Both the position numbers and the translations under genes were made by a program. Of a stretch of 64,000 bases of DNA, positions 16,911 through 24,929 are shown one piece after another (the first letter of the stretch is position 1; every line of letters starts with the position of its first letter). This DNA is from Pseudomonadota bacterium (GTDB taxonomy: Bacteria; Bdellovibrionota; Bacteriovoracia; Bacteriovoracales; Bacteriovoracaceae). The notes below the pieces were generated by a model. That model did no database searches. It saw only the letters and a list, made by a program, of their open reading frames with translations, and had not been told where the DNA came from. Location of the stretch: contig JAIYDL010000007.1 of the NCBI GenBank assembly GCA_027487515.1, positions 186,001-250,000 of the forward strand. Reading direction: 5' to 3'.

Positions 16911-19900
16911 CTACTTCGTTAGCATAAACGCATCAACTTCCAAGTTTGATTTTATGGACAACTGCTGTGCCCCGAGAGGTAGAGATCCAAGGTCAAAACT
17001 CTGCGTAGACCACGCCCAAGAAGTTCCGGATGATATGTTCCCAACCACCTCGGGGCCTCCGTTTACTGAGACCTTTAGAACCCCGGTCGAGACGCCTGCG
17101 GGATAGCGGCTTCGGATGATGAGCTTATTCGCGGCGGCATCGGAAACAGTGACAGGATATCTGTAGGACACGGAGTCGCTCATTTGAGTGTACAAAGTTC
17201 CCGATGGGTCAACCATGACGGCCGGAATCGGACTCCCCATGGACACTTCTCCCTCTGCTTCAATTAACTTACCCTGTGTTTCTGAAAACACTTCCCCACT
17301 CCCATTAATGACCATACCAATCGTACCACTGCGAATGTCCCAGATGCCGGAGTCACGAGCTGACTTCACGTATGGGCTAAGGAAAGTATGAGTCAGGTGG
17401 GCTGGGCTAGCGTTTATCGGGGTTCCATCGATCAATGAGAGGGGCTGGAGACGATTTAAGTTTTCATAAAATTCGATAACCGCAGGGTTGTCGTTTCGCT
17501 CGTAGAGTAAGACCAACGCATCCAACTCCACTCCTTCTTTCCGGAAAAGAACCCTGATCGTGTGCGCTCCTTGTGTGAGGTTGATGCGGTTTACTGCACC
17601 GGGGAAAACCTTCACATCCTGCCAGGCCAGGTTTTGAGAAGCCCCTGGAAGAGGAGCAGTAAAAGCACCGCCTGAGTCAACATGGATCCAAATGTTTGAA
17701 GCATTCCGGACTCTCGCCTTCAGATAGTAAGTCCCAGAAGTTTGAACGTTAAAACTAAACTCTAGACCCGCGCCATAGGAAGCACTGGTGAGGGTATGCC
17801 GATTGTGGGCTTCCTGCTTGGACTCATTAGGGGTCCAGTTACTTAAACTGAGGTTGCTGGCGTGAAAGTTCCGTGGGTTGGATGTGCGAGTCGGCAACAA
17901 GCTCGAATCGGCCAGGATCACCGAATCTAAAAAAATATCGCGAGGCTGGAGCGCCGAGCGCATGGATTGCTGAAGGGTGGCCTTATTGTTGCCATAAGAC
18001 AATGTGCTGGTTTCAAAAATTTCATTCTTAAACGTTTCAAAGCTATCCGTGGTACCTCCTTGCCGCTCAAAATTCTTACTCTCAGCGACGACGACGGCAA
18101 CGGGAGAAAACTTATCCGAAGTAAGAACTAAATCTTTAACGAAATAACTTTCTTCTCTTACCTGCTTGTGTAGCGCCGGATTAGTATGGACGGTTGGATT
18201 ATAACCAGGCTTAACCACAAATGTGCTGTTCAATGGTTTGACCCAGACGAATGTGCTACCGGCCGGCGATTTCAAAAATACGCCCCTATTAGGATCGAGG
18301 GCATAAGAGAAGAGACTCGAAAACTCCATATCACTTTGCATTCGAGTATCATCCTCAACCGTATCCCAAAGCTGAGTTACTGTGTTGAGTCTTTTTTCGA
18401 CCATCCGGTCGGAGCTAAGGAAAACGGGTTTATACTCTATGCCTTGATCAATCCTAGTTGATGGAATTTGGACTGGATTTAGGGAGTGGTCTATGACAGT
18501 TTCCTGGGTCGTTGTTCCATTCCAATTAAACAAGTAACAATTCCTTAGATTCTGAATCGTAGGATCATTAAGGAGATACTGGTAAATGTGATTCTGATAA
18601 ATCATGGCGTTCTTCTTCTGAACACCGTACGACTGATCAAAGCATTGTCCTTCCTTCGGGGCAAAAAAGATCTGCGGCACATTCTCACCGATAGACTCCT
18701 GATTGCCTTCATTAACGTACATCGCAAGGCTTCTAGCTTCTGAGCCATTCTTTGCGTATCTTTGGTTATTGTAATCGAGTAAGTTACTTCCGAGCGAGAA
18801 TGATGGTGAAACATAGGTCGTCCGAAACACGCTTTTTGTCGGATCTATCAATTTCGTATTCGCGCTACTCACGACCCCTGGAACCCGTGCCGAGACTTCG
18901 TATGGAGATGTGATCGGTGGTTTGTTCCAAATCTCCCATACGGCCTCCGGTGGGTAATAGTCAGAGGTGAGAATAGGCAAATTAATAATGTCTGCCTGGG
19001 TTGTGACGACGTTTGACTGTTTAATGTAGTATCTAAAGAAAGCAGTGTAGGTATTCCACACGGCTCTTTGAGGAGGATCTTTCCGGCTTTGAGATCCGCC
19101 ACGCATACCGTTGGGTAGACTTTCGGAAGCGGCCATCGCGAAGTTCAAATCCAGGAGGTTTTTAAGCTTACTTTTTAAGTTCGAGTCTTCCGAAAAATCC
19201 ATCAGGTTATAGACCGCTGCCAGAGTATACTTCCCATACTTTGCGGAATTGAATTCAAGAAAAAAGCCGTGCTTCACTCTCAGATCCACATAGTGATCCC
19301 AGTGTTCTCTCCATTCTTCGAGCATTTGAGTCGGTGTCTTTCCATTGCCCTCGAGGAGAGGACGATCTTTGTAGTCGTCTTCATTTGCGAGGGCCTGTGC
19401 CGCGAGGTAGAACATCGACTGCGTTGTTAGGATGTGATTCTCGGAATCATCTGCCCAAGTTTGATCTACGCCCGCGGGCCCGTTTCCTGCTGCCACTTCA
19501 AAAGCTGTCGTCGATCGCTCAAGGATGTACCAAAAGTAATCAAGAACCTTGCTCCTCAGCGTCGGAGATATTGCGAAGCTCGAATGTTCCTGGCCCAAAT
19601 TCTCGGACAGATAAAACATCCGAACCATCGCCGGCCAATGGATCAGGTTTGAACAAGCTTTTGAGAGGTACCCTGAAGTATTTTTACATTGCAGCAGATC
19701 AGCATCAAGGAAAGCTTCTGTTTCTGCATTTTTAATTGGGTAAGCGGTGTTTTTCAGTACAATTGCGGCGACGTTCTTAACGAACCCTTTGGTCATGAGA
19801 GGCCCGGTGTTAGCGGGAACTCGATTGATATACTCTAAAGCATACACTTGTTTCAGGTTCGCGACTGTTGTCGTCGGAGGACAACCGAGACCCACGCAAG

Positions 19901-20036
19901 AAAACTTATTCTTCGCGGTAGCGTACGTGCCATCGAAGGCCCGCAGGGTGGGGACAGTGGCCGAAACTCCAGAAGTGAGGGCAAAAAGACTGAAGACAAA
20001 TCCAAAAAATCGTCGTGAGCTAGAATTCAAAAACAT
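16911..20036 (-). CDS. Very large secreted protein, toroid-like N-part with carbohydrate-binding-like C-terminal domains
   Basis: About 1041 residues from ATG 20036, preceded by AGGAG eight bases upstream. Signal peptide ends near FALTSGVSA. Residues about 30-370 are helix-rich with SENHILTTQSMFYLAAQAL and ETWREHWDHYVDLR-like helices, which recalls the (alpha/alpha)-toroid of polysaccharide lyases. A long beta-rich region follows. Two C-terminal beta-domains (about 770-850 and 935-1040) with YYLKARVRN, DVKVFPGAV, LTQGAHTIRVLF and LIEAEGEVSMG, SFDLGSLPLGAQQL look like CBM35/CBM-type sugar-binding modules, both ending in an ELDALVLL / EVDAFMLTK-like strand. A secreted polysaccharide-acting enzyme is my best guess. 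The gene is more AT-rich than neighbours. Confidence 0.6.
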   Translation of the reverse strand: MFLNSSSRRFFGFVFSLFALTSGVSATVPTLRAFDGTYATAKNKFSCVGLGCPPTTTVANLKQVYALEYINRVPANTGPLMTKGFVKNVAAIVLKNTAYPIKNAETEAFLDADLLQCKNTSGYLSKACSNLIHWPAMVRMFYLSENLGQEHSSFAISPTLRSKVLDYFWYILERSTTAFEVAAGNGPAGVDQTWADDSENHILTTQSMFYLAAQALANEDDYKDRPLLEGNGKTPTQMLEEWREHWDHYVDLRVKHGFFLEFNSAKYGKYTLAAVYNLMDFSEDSNLKSKLKNLLDLNFAMAASESLPNGMRGGSQSRKDPPQRAVWNTYTAFFRYYIKQSNVVTTQADIINLPILTSDYYPPEAVWEIWNKPPITSPYEVSARVPGVVSSANTKLIDPTKSVFRTTYVSPSFSLGSNLLDYNNQRYAKNGSEARSLAMYVNEGNQESIGENVPQIFFAPKEGQCFDQSYGVQKKNAMIYQNHIYQYLLNDPTIQNLRNCYLFNWNGTTTQETVIDHSLNPVQIPSTRIDQGIEYKPVFLSSDRMVEKRLNTVTQLWDTVEDDTRMQSDMEFSSLFSYALDPNRGVFLKSPAGSTFVWVKPLNSTFVVKPGYNPTVHTNPALHKQVREESYFVKDLVLTSDKFSPVAVVVAESKNFERQGGTTDSFETFKNEIFETSTLSYGNNKATLQQSMRSALQPRDIFLDSVILADSSLLPTRTSNPRNFHASNLSLSNWTPNESKQEAHNRHTLTSASYGAGLEFSFNVQTSGTYYLKARVRNASNIWIHVDSGGAFTAPLPGASQNLAWQDVKVFPGAVNRINLTQGAHTIRVLFRKEGVELDALVLLYERNDNPAVIEFYENLNRLQPLSLIDGTPINASPAHLTHTFLSPYVKSARDSGIWDIRSGTIGMVINGSGEVFSETQGKLIEAEGEVSMGSPIPAVMVDPSGTLYTQMSDSVSYRYPVTVSDAAANKLIIRSRYPAGVSTGVLKVSVNGGPEVVGNISSGTSWAWSTQSFDLGSLPLGAQQLSIKSNLEVDAFMLTK

Positions 20037-20146
20037 GGGTAATCTCCTGATACCCAATATTATCAGACTCCAAAATTCTGCAATTAATTTTTTGGATATT
20101 TTTTCTAGGGTTAAGAAGGAAGTGCCCCTATCTCCTCCACCTCGAT

Positions 20147-20716
20147 CTACCGAAAGAAAAAACCCAGCTTCTTGAGCGTGAACACGATCACCGAAAAGCT
20201 CAGTACCACGATCACGAACTTCCGGAAGTTCACGAGAAGGTTTGCGTAGTCGTCCCGGGCGAGGTCCCCTGGGATGTTATGCTGGTCAAGGATCGCGATG
20301 ACTCTCTCGACGGAATTGTCTGCGATCAGGAACACGTCGCCCTTGCTGGTGTGAATCGCGATGATGTGCTTTGGGTGCAAGAGTTTGTAGGTCTTCACGT
20401 CGTCGTAGCGGATCTCTCGGTTCATGAAAGGAAGACCACGGTTGAAGCGGAATCCTTTCTCGCAGAACGCGGCCCCTCGGATGAAGGCGTAGTAAATGGC
20501 CGGGACAATGATTAAGAAAAGGAACGCGATCGCTTCACCGGGGTAGCGGTAGTGGTACTGGATCACGTCGATGATCCGGAAGCGACCATCGGCCTGGAAA
20601 TTTTCGTACGTGTACGTGTTCAGGACAAAGTCATTCAGAAAGAAGACAACGATCGCCAGAACGGTGAGACGAAACAGGTTGAGCATCGAGGTCTTGTAAA
20701 GCTTCTTCCCAAGCAT
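20147..20716 (-). CDS. Inner-membrane protein at the end of the Kdo operon
   Basis: 189 residues. Hydrophobic segments near residues 12-32, 62-82 and 165-185; the stretch between the second and third (about 85-155) has a strand-rich pattern (IIAIHTSKGDVFLIAD) like a bacterial PH-type or DUF-type cytoplasmic domain. Its ATG shares one base with the kdsC stop (TAATG), so it is translationally coupled to Kdo synthesis. It could act in LPS assembly, but that rests on position only. I do not recognise the family. Confidence 0.6.
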   Translation of the reverse strand: MLGKKLYKTSMLNLFRLTVLAIVVFFLNDFVLNTYTYENFQADGRFRIIDVIQYHYRYPGEAIAFLFLIIVPAIYYAFIRGAAFCEKGFRFNRGLPFMNREIRYDDVKTYKLLHPKHIIAIHTSKGDVFLIADNSVERVIAILDQHNIPGDLARDDYANLLVNFRKFVIVVLSFSVIVFTLKKLGFFFR

Positions 20717-21252
20717 TAGAAATCCTCGTTTTCAGGAAAAATTCCTTGGACGTAGCGGAGCAGATCGATGACCTCCCTGGCGCAGCCCTTCCCGCTCTCG
20801 CGCTTGGTGACGTAGTCGACGATCGAGAGAACTTCTTCGCAGGTGTTGGGAACCGTGGCAGAGAAGCCGGCCTTCTTTAGTAGAGGAATGTCAAAGAGCT
20901 CGTCCCCCATGTAGAGCACCTCAGAGGCGTCAACCTGGTAGCGGCGGATCACATCTTTGAACGCTTCTCTCTTGTCCTCGTTCCCAGCGTAGCAAAAATC
21001 TAGTCCCAACTGCTCGACCCGCTTTTGGACCGAGACACTGTTGCCGCCGGTGATCACGCCGACCTTCAGGCCCGCCTTCATCAAGAGCTTCATCCCATAA
21101 CCATCGTAGATGTTAAAGGTTCGGTTAAAGCCCACTTCATCATTGGCCCACCAGACGTGGGTGTCCGTGAGAATCCCGTCGAGGTCAAAGACCGCGACCT
21201 TTATCTTCCGAAGCTTGGCCTCAAACCTCTTGGCCGTCTCTCTTTGGCTCAT
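20716..21252 (-). CDS. kdsC: 3-deoxy-D-manno-octulosonate 8-phosphate phosphatase
   Basis: 178 residues, the usual size of KdsC. HAD phosphatase motif I is VFDLDGILTDTHVWW; motif II lies in KVGVITGGNS, the lysine in GNEDKREAFKDV, and motif III in VLYMGDELFDIPLLKKAG. The short sequence without a cap domain is typical of the tetrameric KdsC group. It hydrolyses Kdo-8-phosphate to Kdo. It overlaps kdsA by four bases and the following membrane protein gene by one. Confidence 0.95.
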   Translation of the reverse strand: MSQRETAKRFEAKLRKIKVAVFDLDGILTDTHVWWANDEVGFNRTFNIYDGYGMKLLMKAGLKVGVITGGNSVSVQKRVEQLGLDFCYAGNEDKREAFKDVIRRYQVDASEVLYMGDELFDIPLLKKAGFSATVPNTCEEVLSIVDYVTKRESGKGCAREVIDLLRYVQGIFPENEDF

Positions 21253-22055
21253 TCTGTCACCGCTCGGCGGATCTTGAGAAGCTTTTCAACGATGCCCTTT
21301 ACGGAATCGAGCGGAAGTGCGGTCGCAGCATCCGACAGCGCCTTTTCAGGAACGGGATGACATTCCATGAAGATCCCGTCTGCTCCGGCGGCCACTGCAG
21401 CTCTGGCGAGGACGAGGATCTGTTCACGCTTTCCGCCAGTCGCGGTCCCTAGCCCCCCCGGTCGCTGCACGCAATGGGTAGCATCGTGGACGGTCCGCAC
21501 ACCGAAGGACTTCATGATCTGGAACGAGGCCATGTCGACGACAAGGTTATTGTACCCGAACGACGACCCACGCTCCGTCAGAATGATCTTTTCTTTGGGA
21601 AGAAAGTGCGACGCCTTGTCGACGATGTTCTTCGTTTCTTCCGGGGAAAGGAACTGACCCTTTTTCACCTTCAGCTCACGGTCGTACTTTTTGCACGCCT
21701 CTGCACCGGCGAAGATCATGTCGGTCTGCCGGCAGAGGAAGGCCGGAACCTGAAGCACGCTCACAGCTTGCGCGACGGGAACGGCCTGGTCTGGGGTGTG
21801 AAAATCAGTGAGCGTGGGGAGCCCGTACTCTTTGTTGATCATTTGAAGAATCTTCAGGCCTTCGTCGATGCCAGGGCCCCGGTAAGAGGTGAACGACGAG
21901 CGGTTCGCCTTATCGAAAGAGCCCTTGAAATGTAGGTTGATCTCCGCCCGAAACGGGTCCAGATCCTTCAGCAGTTTCTCCGTGATCTGGCGGGCAAGGT
22001 CTGCGCTCTCGATCACACAGGGGCCGATATAGAAATCCATCTTTGTCATAGTCAT
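21249..22055 (-). CDS. kdsA: 3-deoxy-8-phosphooctulonate synthase
   Basis: 268 residues. Family segments appear in order: YIGPCVIESADLARQI, FKGSFDKANRSS, RGPGIDEGLKIL, GLPTLTDFHT, VLQVPAFLCRQTD, VKKGQFLSPEE, LTERGSSFGYNNLVVDM, DATHCVQRPGG and FMECHPVPEKALSD. It condenses phosphoenolpyruvate with arabinose-5-phosphate to Kdo-8-phosphate. The cysteine in GPCVIES suggests the metal-dependent subclass. It begins three bases after pyrG and overlaps kdsC by four. Confidence 0.96.
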   Translation of the reverse strand: MTMTKMDFYIGPCVIESADLARQITEKLLKDLDPFRAEINLHFKGSFDKANRSSFTSYRGPGIDEGLKILQMINKEYGLPTLTDFHTPDQAVPVAQAVSVLQVPAFLCRQTDMIFAGAEACKKYDRELKVKKGQFLSPEETKNIVDKASHFLPKEKIILTERGSSFGYNNLVVDMASFQIMKSFGVRTVHDATHCVQRPGGLGTATGGKREQILVLARAAVAAGADGIFMECHPVPEKALSDAATALPLDSVKGIVEKLLKIRRAVTE

Positions 22056-22058
22056 TCC

Positions 22059-23654
22059 TTATAGTTTAGCGCTCGCCTTCACGAAGGAGGCGAAGATTGG
22101 GTGAGGCTGGAAAGGTGTCGATTTAAACTCCGGGTGATACTGGCAGGCCAGGAAGAACGGATGGTCCGCGAGTTCGATCACCTCGACCAAGTTCAGGGCC
22201 GGGTTTTTTCCCGAGACGATGAGACCCCGCTCGGTCAACTGCTTCACGAAGTCATTGTTGACCTCAAGCCGGTGACGGTGCCGCTCGCTGATGGTCGTGG
22301 TGCCGTAGACCTTCTGGCCTAGGGAGCCGGGGGCGAAGACACATTCGTAAGCGCCGAGCCGCATGCTCCCCCCTTTCTGGGCTTCCCGTTGTCCCGTCAT
22401 GTAGTGGACGACGAAGTTCCCCTTCTCGGAGAATTCCATGGAGGTCGCGTCCTTCATGCCGACCACGTTGCGCGCGAACTCGATGACCGAGAGCTGAAGG
22501 CCCAAGCAGATCCCGAAGAAAGGCTTCTTCTTCTCTCGCGCGAACTGGATCGCCTTGATTTTTCCTTCGGTGCCTCGGGAGCCGAACCCGCCGGGAACGA
22601 GGATGCCGTCAACCTTCTCGAGGAGATCAGACTTGACGCCTTTTTCGAGGTCTTCGGCGTCGATGTAGATCCGGTTCAGTTTCACCTGGTTGACGATCGC
22701 CGCGTGCCGAAGTGCTTCGTCGAGGGACTTATACGACTCGATCAGCTCGGTGTATTTACCGACGATCCCGATGTTGACTTCCTTCAGCGGGTTCTCGGCG
22801 TTGAAGATCACGCGATTGACTTCGTCCATCTTGGGCTCCGTCGTCCACATCCCGAGGAGCTCGGTGATCCGGCGATCGAGGCCCTGGTCGTTGAAGGCCT
22901 TCGGAACTTTATAGATGAGGTCGAGGTCAATGGATTGAAACACGTTTTGCTTCGGAACATTACAGAAGAGGGAGATCTTATCAAGGATGGCCTGATCAAT
23001 CTCGCGGTCGGCGCGGCAGAGGACCACGTCGGGAAATAGTCCGATCGAGCGCATTTCTTTCACCGAATGCTGCGCGGGCTTCGACTTCAATTCTCCGGCG
23101 GCTTCGATGTACGGTACGAGGACCAGGTGGATGAAGATCACGTTCTCTTTGCCAACGTCGAGAGCGAACTGCCGGATGGATTCGAGGAAAGGAAGGGACT
23201 CGATGTCTCCGACCGTTCCCCCGATCTCACCGATCAGGAGGTCACAGTCCCGGGCCGCGACGTGGATCCGCCGCTTGATCTCGTCGGTGATGTGCGGTAC
23301 CACCTGCACGGTTTTCCCGAGGTACTTTCCTTCGCGCTCGTTTTCGATGACCTGGAGGTAAACTTTCCCGGTCGTAAAATTATTCTCCCGGGTTAACTTC
23401 AAGCTCGTGAAGCGCTCATAGTGACCGAGGTCCAGATCCGTCTCCGCACCGTCGTCGGTGACAAAGACCTCCCCGTGCTGAGTCGGACTCATCGTGCCAG
23501 GGTCCACGTTGATGTAGGGATCCATCTTGAGCATGTTAATCTTAATGCCCCGGCGCTCGAGGAGGCAGCCGATGCTGGCGGCGGCGAGGCCCTTCCCGAG
23601 CGAGCTCGTCACACCACCCGTGATAAAAATGTACTTCTTGTTGTGCTTGTTCAA
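22059..23654 (-). CDS. pyrG: CTP synthase
   Basis: 531 residues. The N-terminal synthetase domain has KYIFITGGVTSSLGKGL with the nucleotide-binding loop, MDPYINVDPGTMSPTQHGEVFV and GGTVGDIES. The C-terminal class-I glutamine amidotransferase domain has the nucleophile motif FFGICLGLQL and the His-Glu pair in YHPEFKS. It aminates UTP to CTP. Its place between kdsB and kdsA is telling: KdsB consumes CTP to activate Kdo, so the operon supplies both parts of CMP-Kdo. It overlaps kdsB by four bases. Confidence 0.97.
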   Translation of the reverse strand: MNKHNKKYIFITGGVTSSLGKGLAAASIGCLLERRGIKINMLKMDPYINVDPGTMSPTQHGEVFVTDDGAETDLDLGHYERFTSLKLTRENNFTTGKVYLQVIENEREGKYLGKTVQVVPHITDEIKRRIHVAARDCDLLIGEIGGTVGDIESLPFLESIRQFALDVGKENVIFIHLVLVPYIEAAGELKSKPAQHSVKEMRSIGLFPDVVLCRADREIDQAILDKISLFCNVPKQNVFQSIDLDLIYKVPKAFNDQGLDRRITELLGMWTTEPKMDEVNRVIFNAENPLKEVNIGIVGKYTELIESYKSLDEALRHAAIVNQVKLNRIYIDAEDLEKGVKSDLLEKVDGILVPGGFGSRGTEGKIKAIQFAREKKKPFFGICLGLQLSVIEFARNVVGMKDATSMEFSEKGNFVVHYMTGQREAQKGGSMRLGAYECVFAPGSLGQKVYGTTTISERHRHRLEVNNDFVKQLTERGLIVSGKNPALNLVEVIELADHPFFLACQYHPEFKSTPFQPHPIFASFVKASAKL

Positions 23655-24385
23655 AAGAGTGCCCCTTCTACTTTTTTTATATCATCCGGAACGTCGACGC
23701 CGATGAGTTTCTGGGTGGTGAGAATCGCTCCGAGGGTCATCCGATTCTCGAGGGCGCGGAGCTGCTCGAGTTTCTCAAGCCCCTCGAGCCGCGACTGCGG
23801 GAGTTTCACAAACGCCGAGAGCACCGCTGGCCGGTAGCTATAAACTCCGATGTGTTGGTACCAACTGTAGGGTCCTCCCCCGTCTCGGTCATAGGGCAGC
23901 GATTGCCGTGAAAAATAGAGGCACTGCCGTGATCCGGGGGCGTAAACGGCCTTCACGACGTTCGGGTTGTGAAAGTCCTCTTCACTCGTCGACCGCTCCC
24001 GTAGAAGGGTCGCCACGTCGAACCCACTCGCAAGGTGGAACTCAGCTAGCTCCCTCAACACGCTCCCGTTTAAGAGCGGCTCATCGCCTTGGACGTTGAT
24101 GACTAGGTCTAAAGATCTACTCCGGAGGAAGCGCTCGTACCCAAGGGCAATCCGCTCGGAACCCGAGGGAACGTCGTCGTCCACTCGGAGCACGGATCCT
24201 CCGAAGCTTCGGACGTGCTCCTCGATCCCGGGGTGATCGGTCACCACGTGACTCTCGAAGCCGCTCAGCTGGCAGTTTTCAAACACGCGCTCGATCATGG
24301 ACCTCCCCTTGATCTGCGCCAGCGGTTTCCCCGGGAAGCGCGAAGAAGCAAAGCGAGCGGGAATGAGGATCGCAACTCTTGCCAT
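23651..24385 (-). CDS. kdsB: 3-deoxy-manno-octulosonate cytidylyltransferase (CMP-Kdo synthetase)
   Basis: 244 residues. The N-terminus reads VAILIPARFASSRFPGKPL, the signature of KdsB, followed by VVTDHPGIEEHVRSFGG, VINVQGDEPLL with the metal-binding Asp, and YFSRQSLPYDRDGG. It transfers CMP from CTP to Kdo before attachment to lipid A. It is the first gene of the operon kdsB-pyrG-kdsA-kdsC-membrane protein, all joined by overlaps of one to four bases or a 3-base gap. A promoter candidate lies 36 bases upstream. Confidence 0.96.
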   Translation of the reverse strand: MARVAILIPARFASSRFPGKPLAQIKGRSMIERVFENCQLSGFESHVVTDHPGIEEHVRSFGGSVLRVDDDVPSGSERIALGYERFLRSRSLDLVINVQGDEPLLNGSVLRELAEFHLASGFDVATLLRERSTSEEDFHNPNVVKAVYAPGSRQCLYFSRQSLPYDRDGGGPYSWYQHIGVYSYRPAVLSAFVKLPQSRLEGLEKLEQLRALENRMTLGAILTTQKLIGVDVPDDIKKVEGALF

Positions 24386-24420
24386 AAGGACTCTACCTAC
24401 AAATAAAAAATTGACCCCTC

Positions 24421-24449
24421 ATCCTACGTTTTTTGATGGTATCCGACAA
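24421..24449 (-). promoter_or_regulatory. Promoter candidate of the Kdo operon
   Basis: On the minus strand TTGTCG (24444-24449), a 17-base spacer, and TAGGAT (24421-24426), 35 bases before the kdsB ATG. The spacing is ideal; the boxes are each four of six to the sigma-70 consensus. Confidence 0.5.
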
Positions 24450-24491
24450 TCAATTGAGGGGGAAATTCAAGTTCCCGTAAATCAATTCCCA

Positions 24492-24500
24492 TGCTAGCCT
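24492..24500 (+). promoter_or_regulatory. Extended -10 (TGC TAGCCT) before the small secreted protein gene
   Basis: TGC TAGCCT ends seven bases before ATG 24508; no Shine-Dalgarno sequence is visible, so a leaderless transcript is possible. Confidence 0.35.
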
Positions 24501-24507
24501 CATTTAT

Positions 24508-24852
24508 ATGAAGAGCATTCTTACTGTCATAGTTTTGGCGCTATCGACGGCAGCGTATTCACAGGATGAGGCGCTGCTGCAAGATCCCGTCACCAAACCA
24601 GTGCTCAGCCAACGGTGCCGAGAGTTATTTAAAGAGCGGGCCGATAAAATTAAGGTCCAGCAGCGGCTCAACGGACTCCTCCAGCGGAACGAAGAGCTCC
24701 TCCGGAAATCTCCCAAGGCCAAGAGCACGGTCCACGCCCGACTCAATTCCACACGGGTGAAGATCCGGAACGAACTCTACTTGACGAATCTCCAGGTGGA
24801 ATCGATGGAGGAAACAATCGTCCGCTCCGGTTGCCCCGGTCTGTCTCTTTAA
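24508..24852 (+). CDS. Small secreted coiled-coil-like protein
   Basis: 114 residues with a signal peptide of about 18 residues (ends AAYS). The mature part is almost entirely helical and charged (RCRELFKERADKIKVQQRL onward), with heptad-like leucines, and has single cysteines near each end. It precedes the TolC-family gene by 77 bases on the same strand, so a link with envelope export is possible. A separate promoter seems to drive TolC. I recognise no family. Confidence 0.6.
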   Translation: MKSILTVIVLALSTAAYSQDEALLQDPVTKPVLSQRCRELFKERADKIKVQQRLNGLLQRNEELLRKSPKAKSTVHARLNSTRVKIRNELYLTNLQVESMEETIVRSGCPGLSL

Positions 24853-24861
24853 GAATCTGAT

Positions 24862-24891
24862 TTTACTTCTCCAAAACTCTAGTGCTAAACT
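24862..24891 (+). promoter_or_regulatory. Promoter candidate of the TolC-family gene
   Basis: TTTACT (24862-24867), an 18-base spacer, then TGC TAAACT (hexamer 24886-24891), 38 bases before the TTG start. Confidence 0.5.
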
Positions 24892-24929
24892 TTACCCGCA
24901 CACAGTAATCAGGTTTCGGGAGACGCGCT

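Noticed and set aside
22389-23039. A 216-codon plus-strand frame
   Set aside because: It is antisense to pyrG, whose coding evidence is overwhelming.
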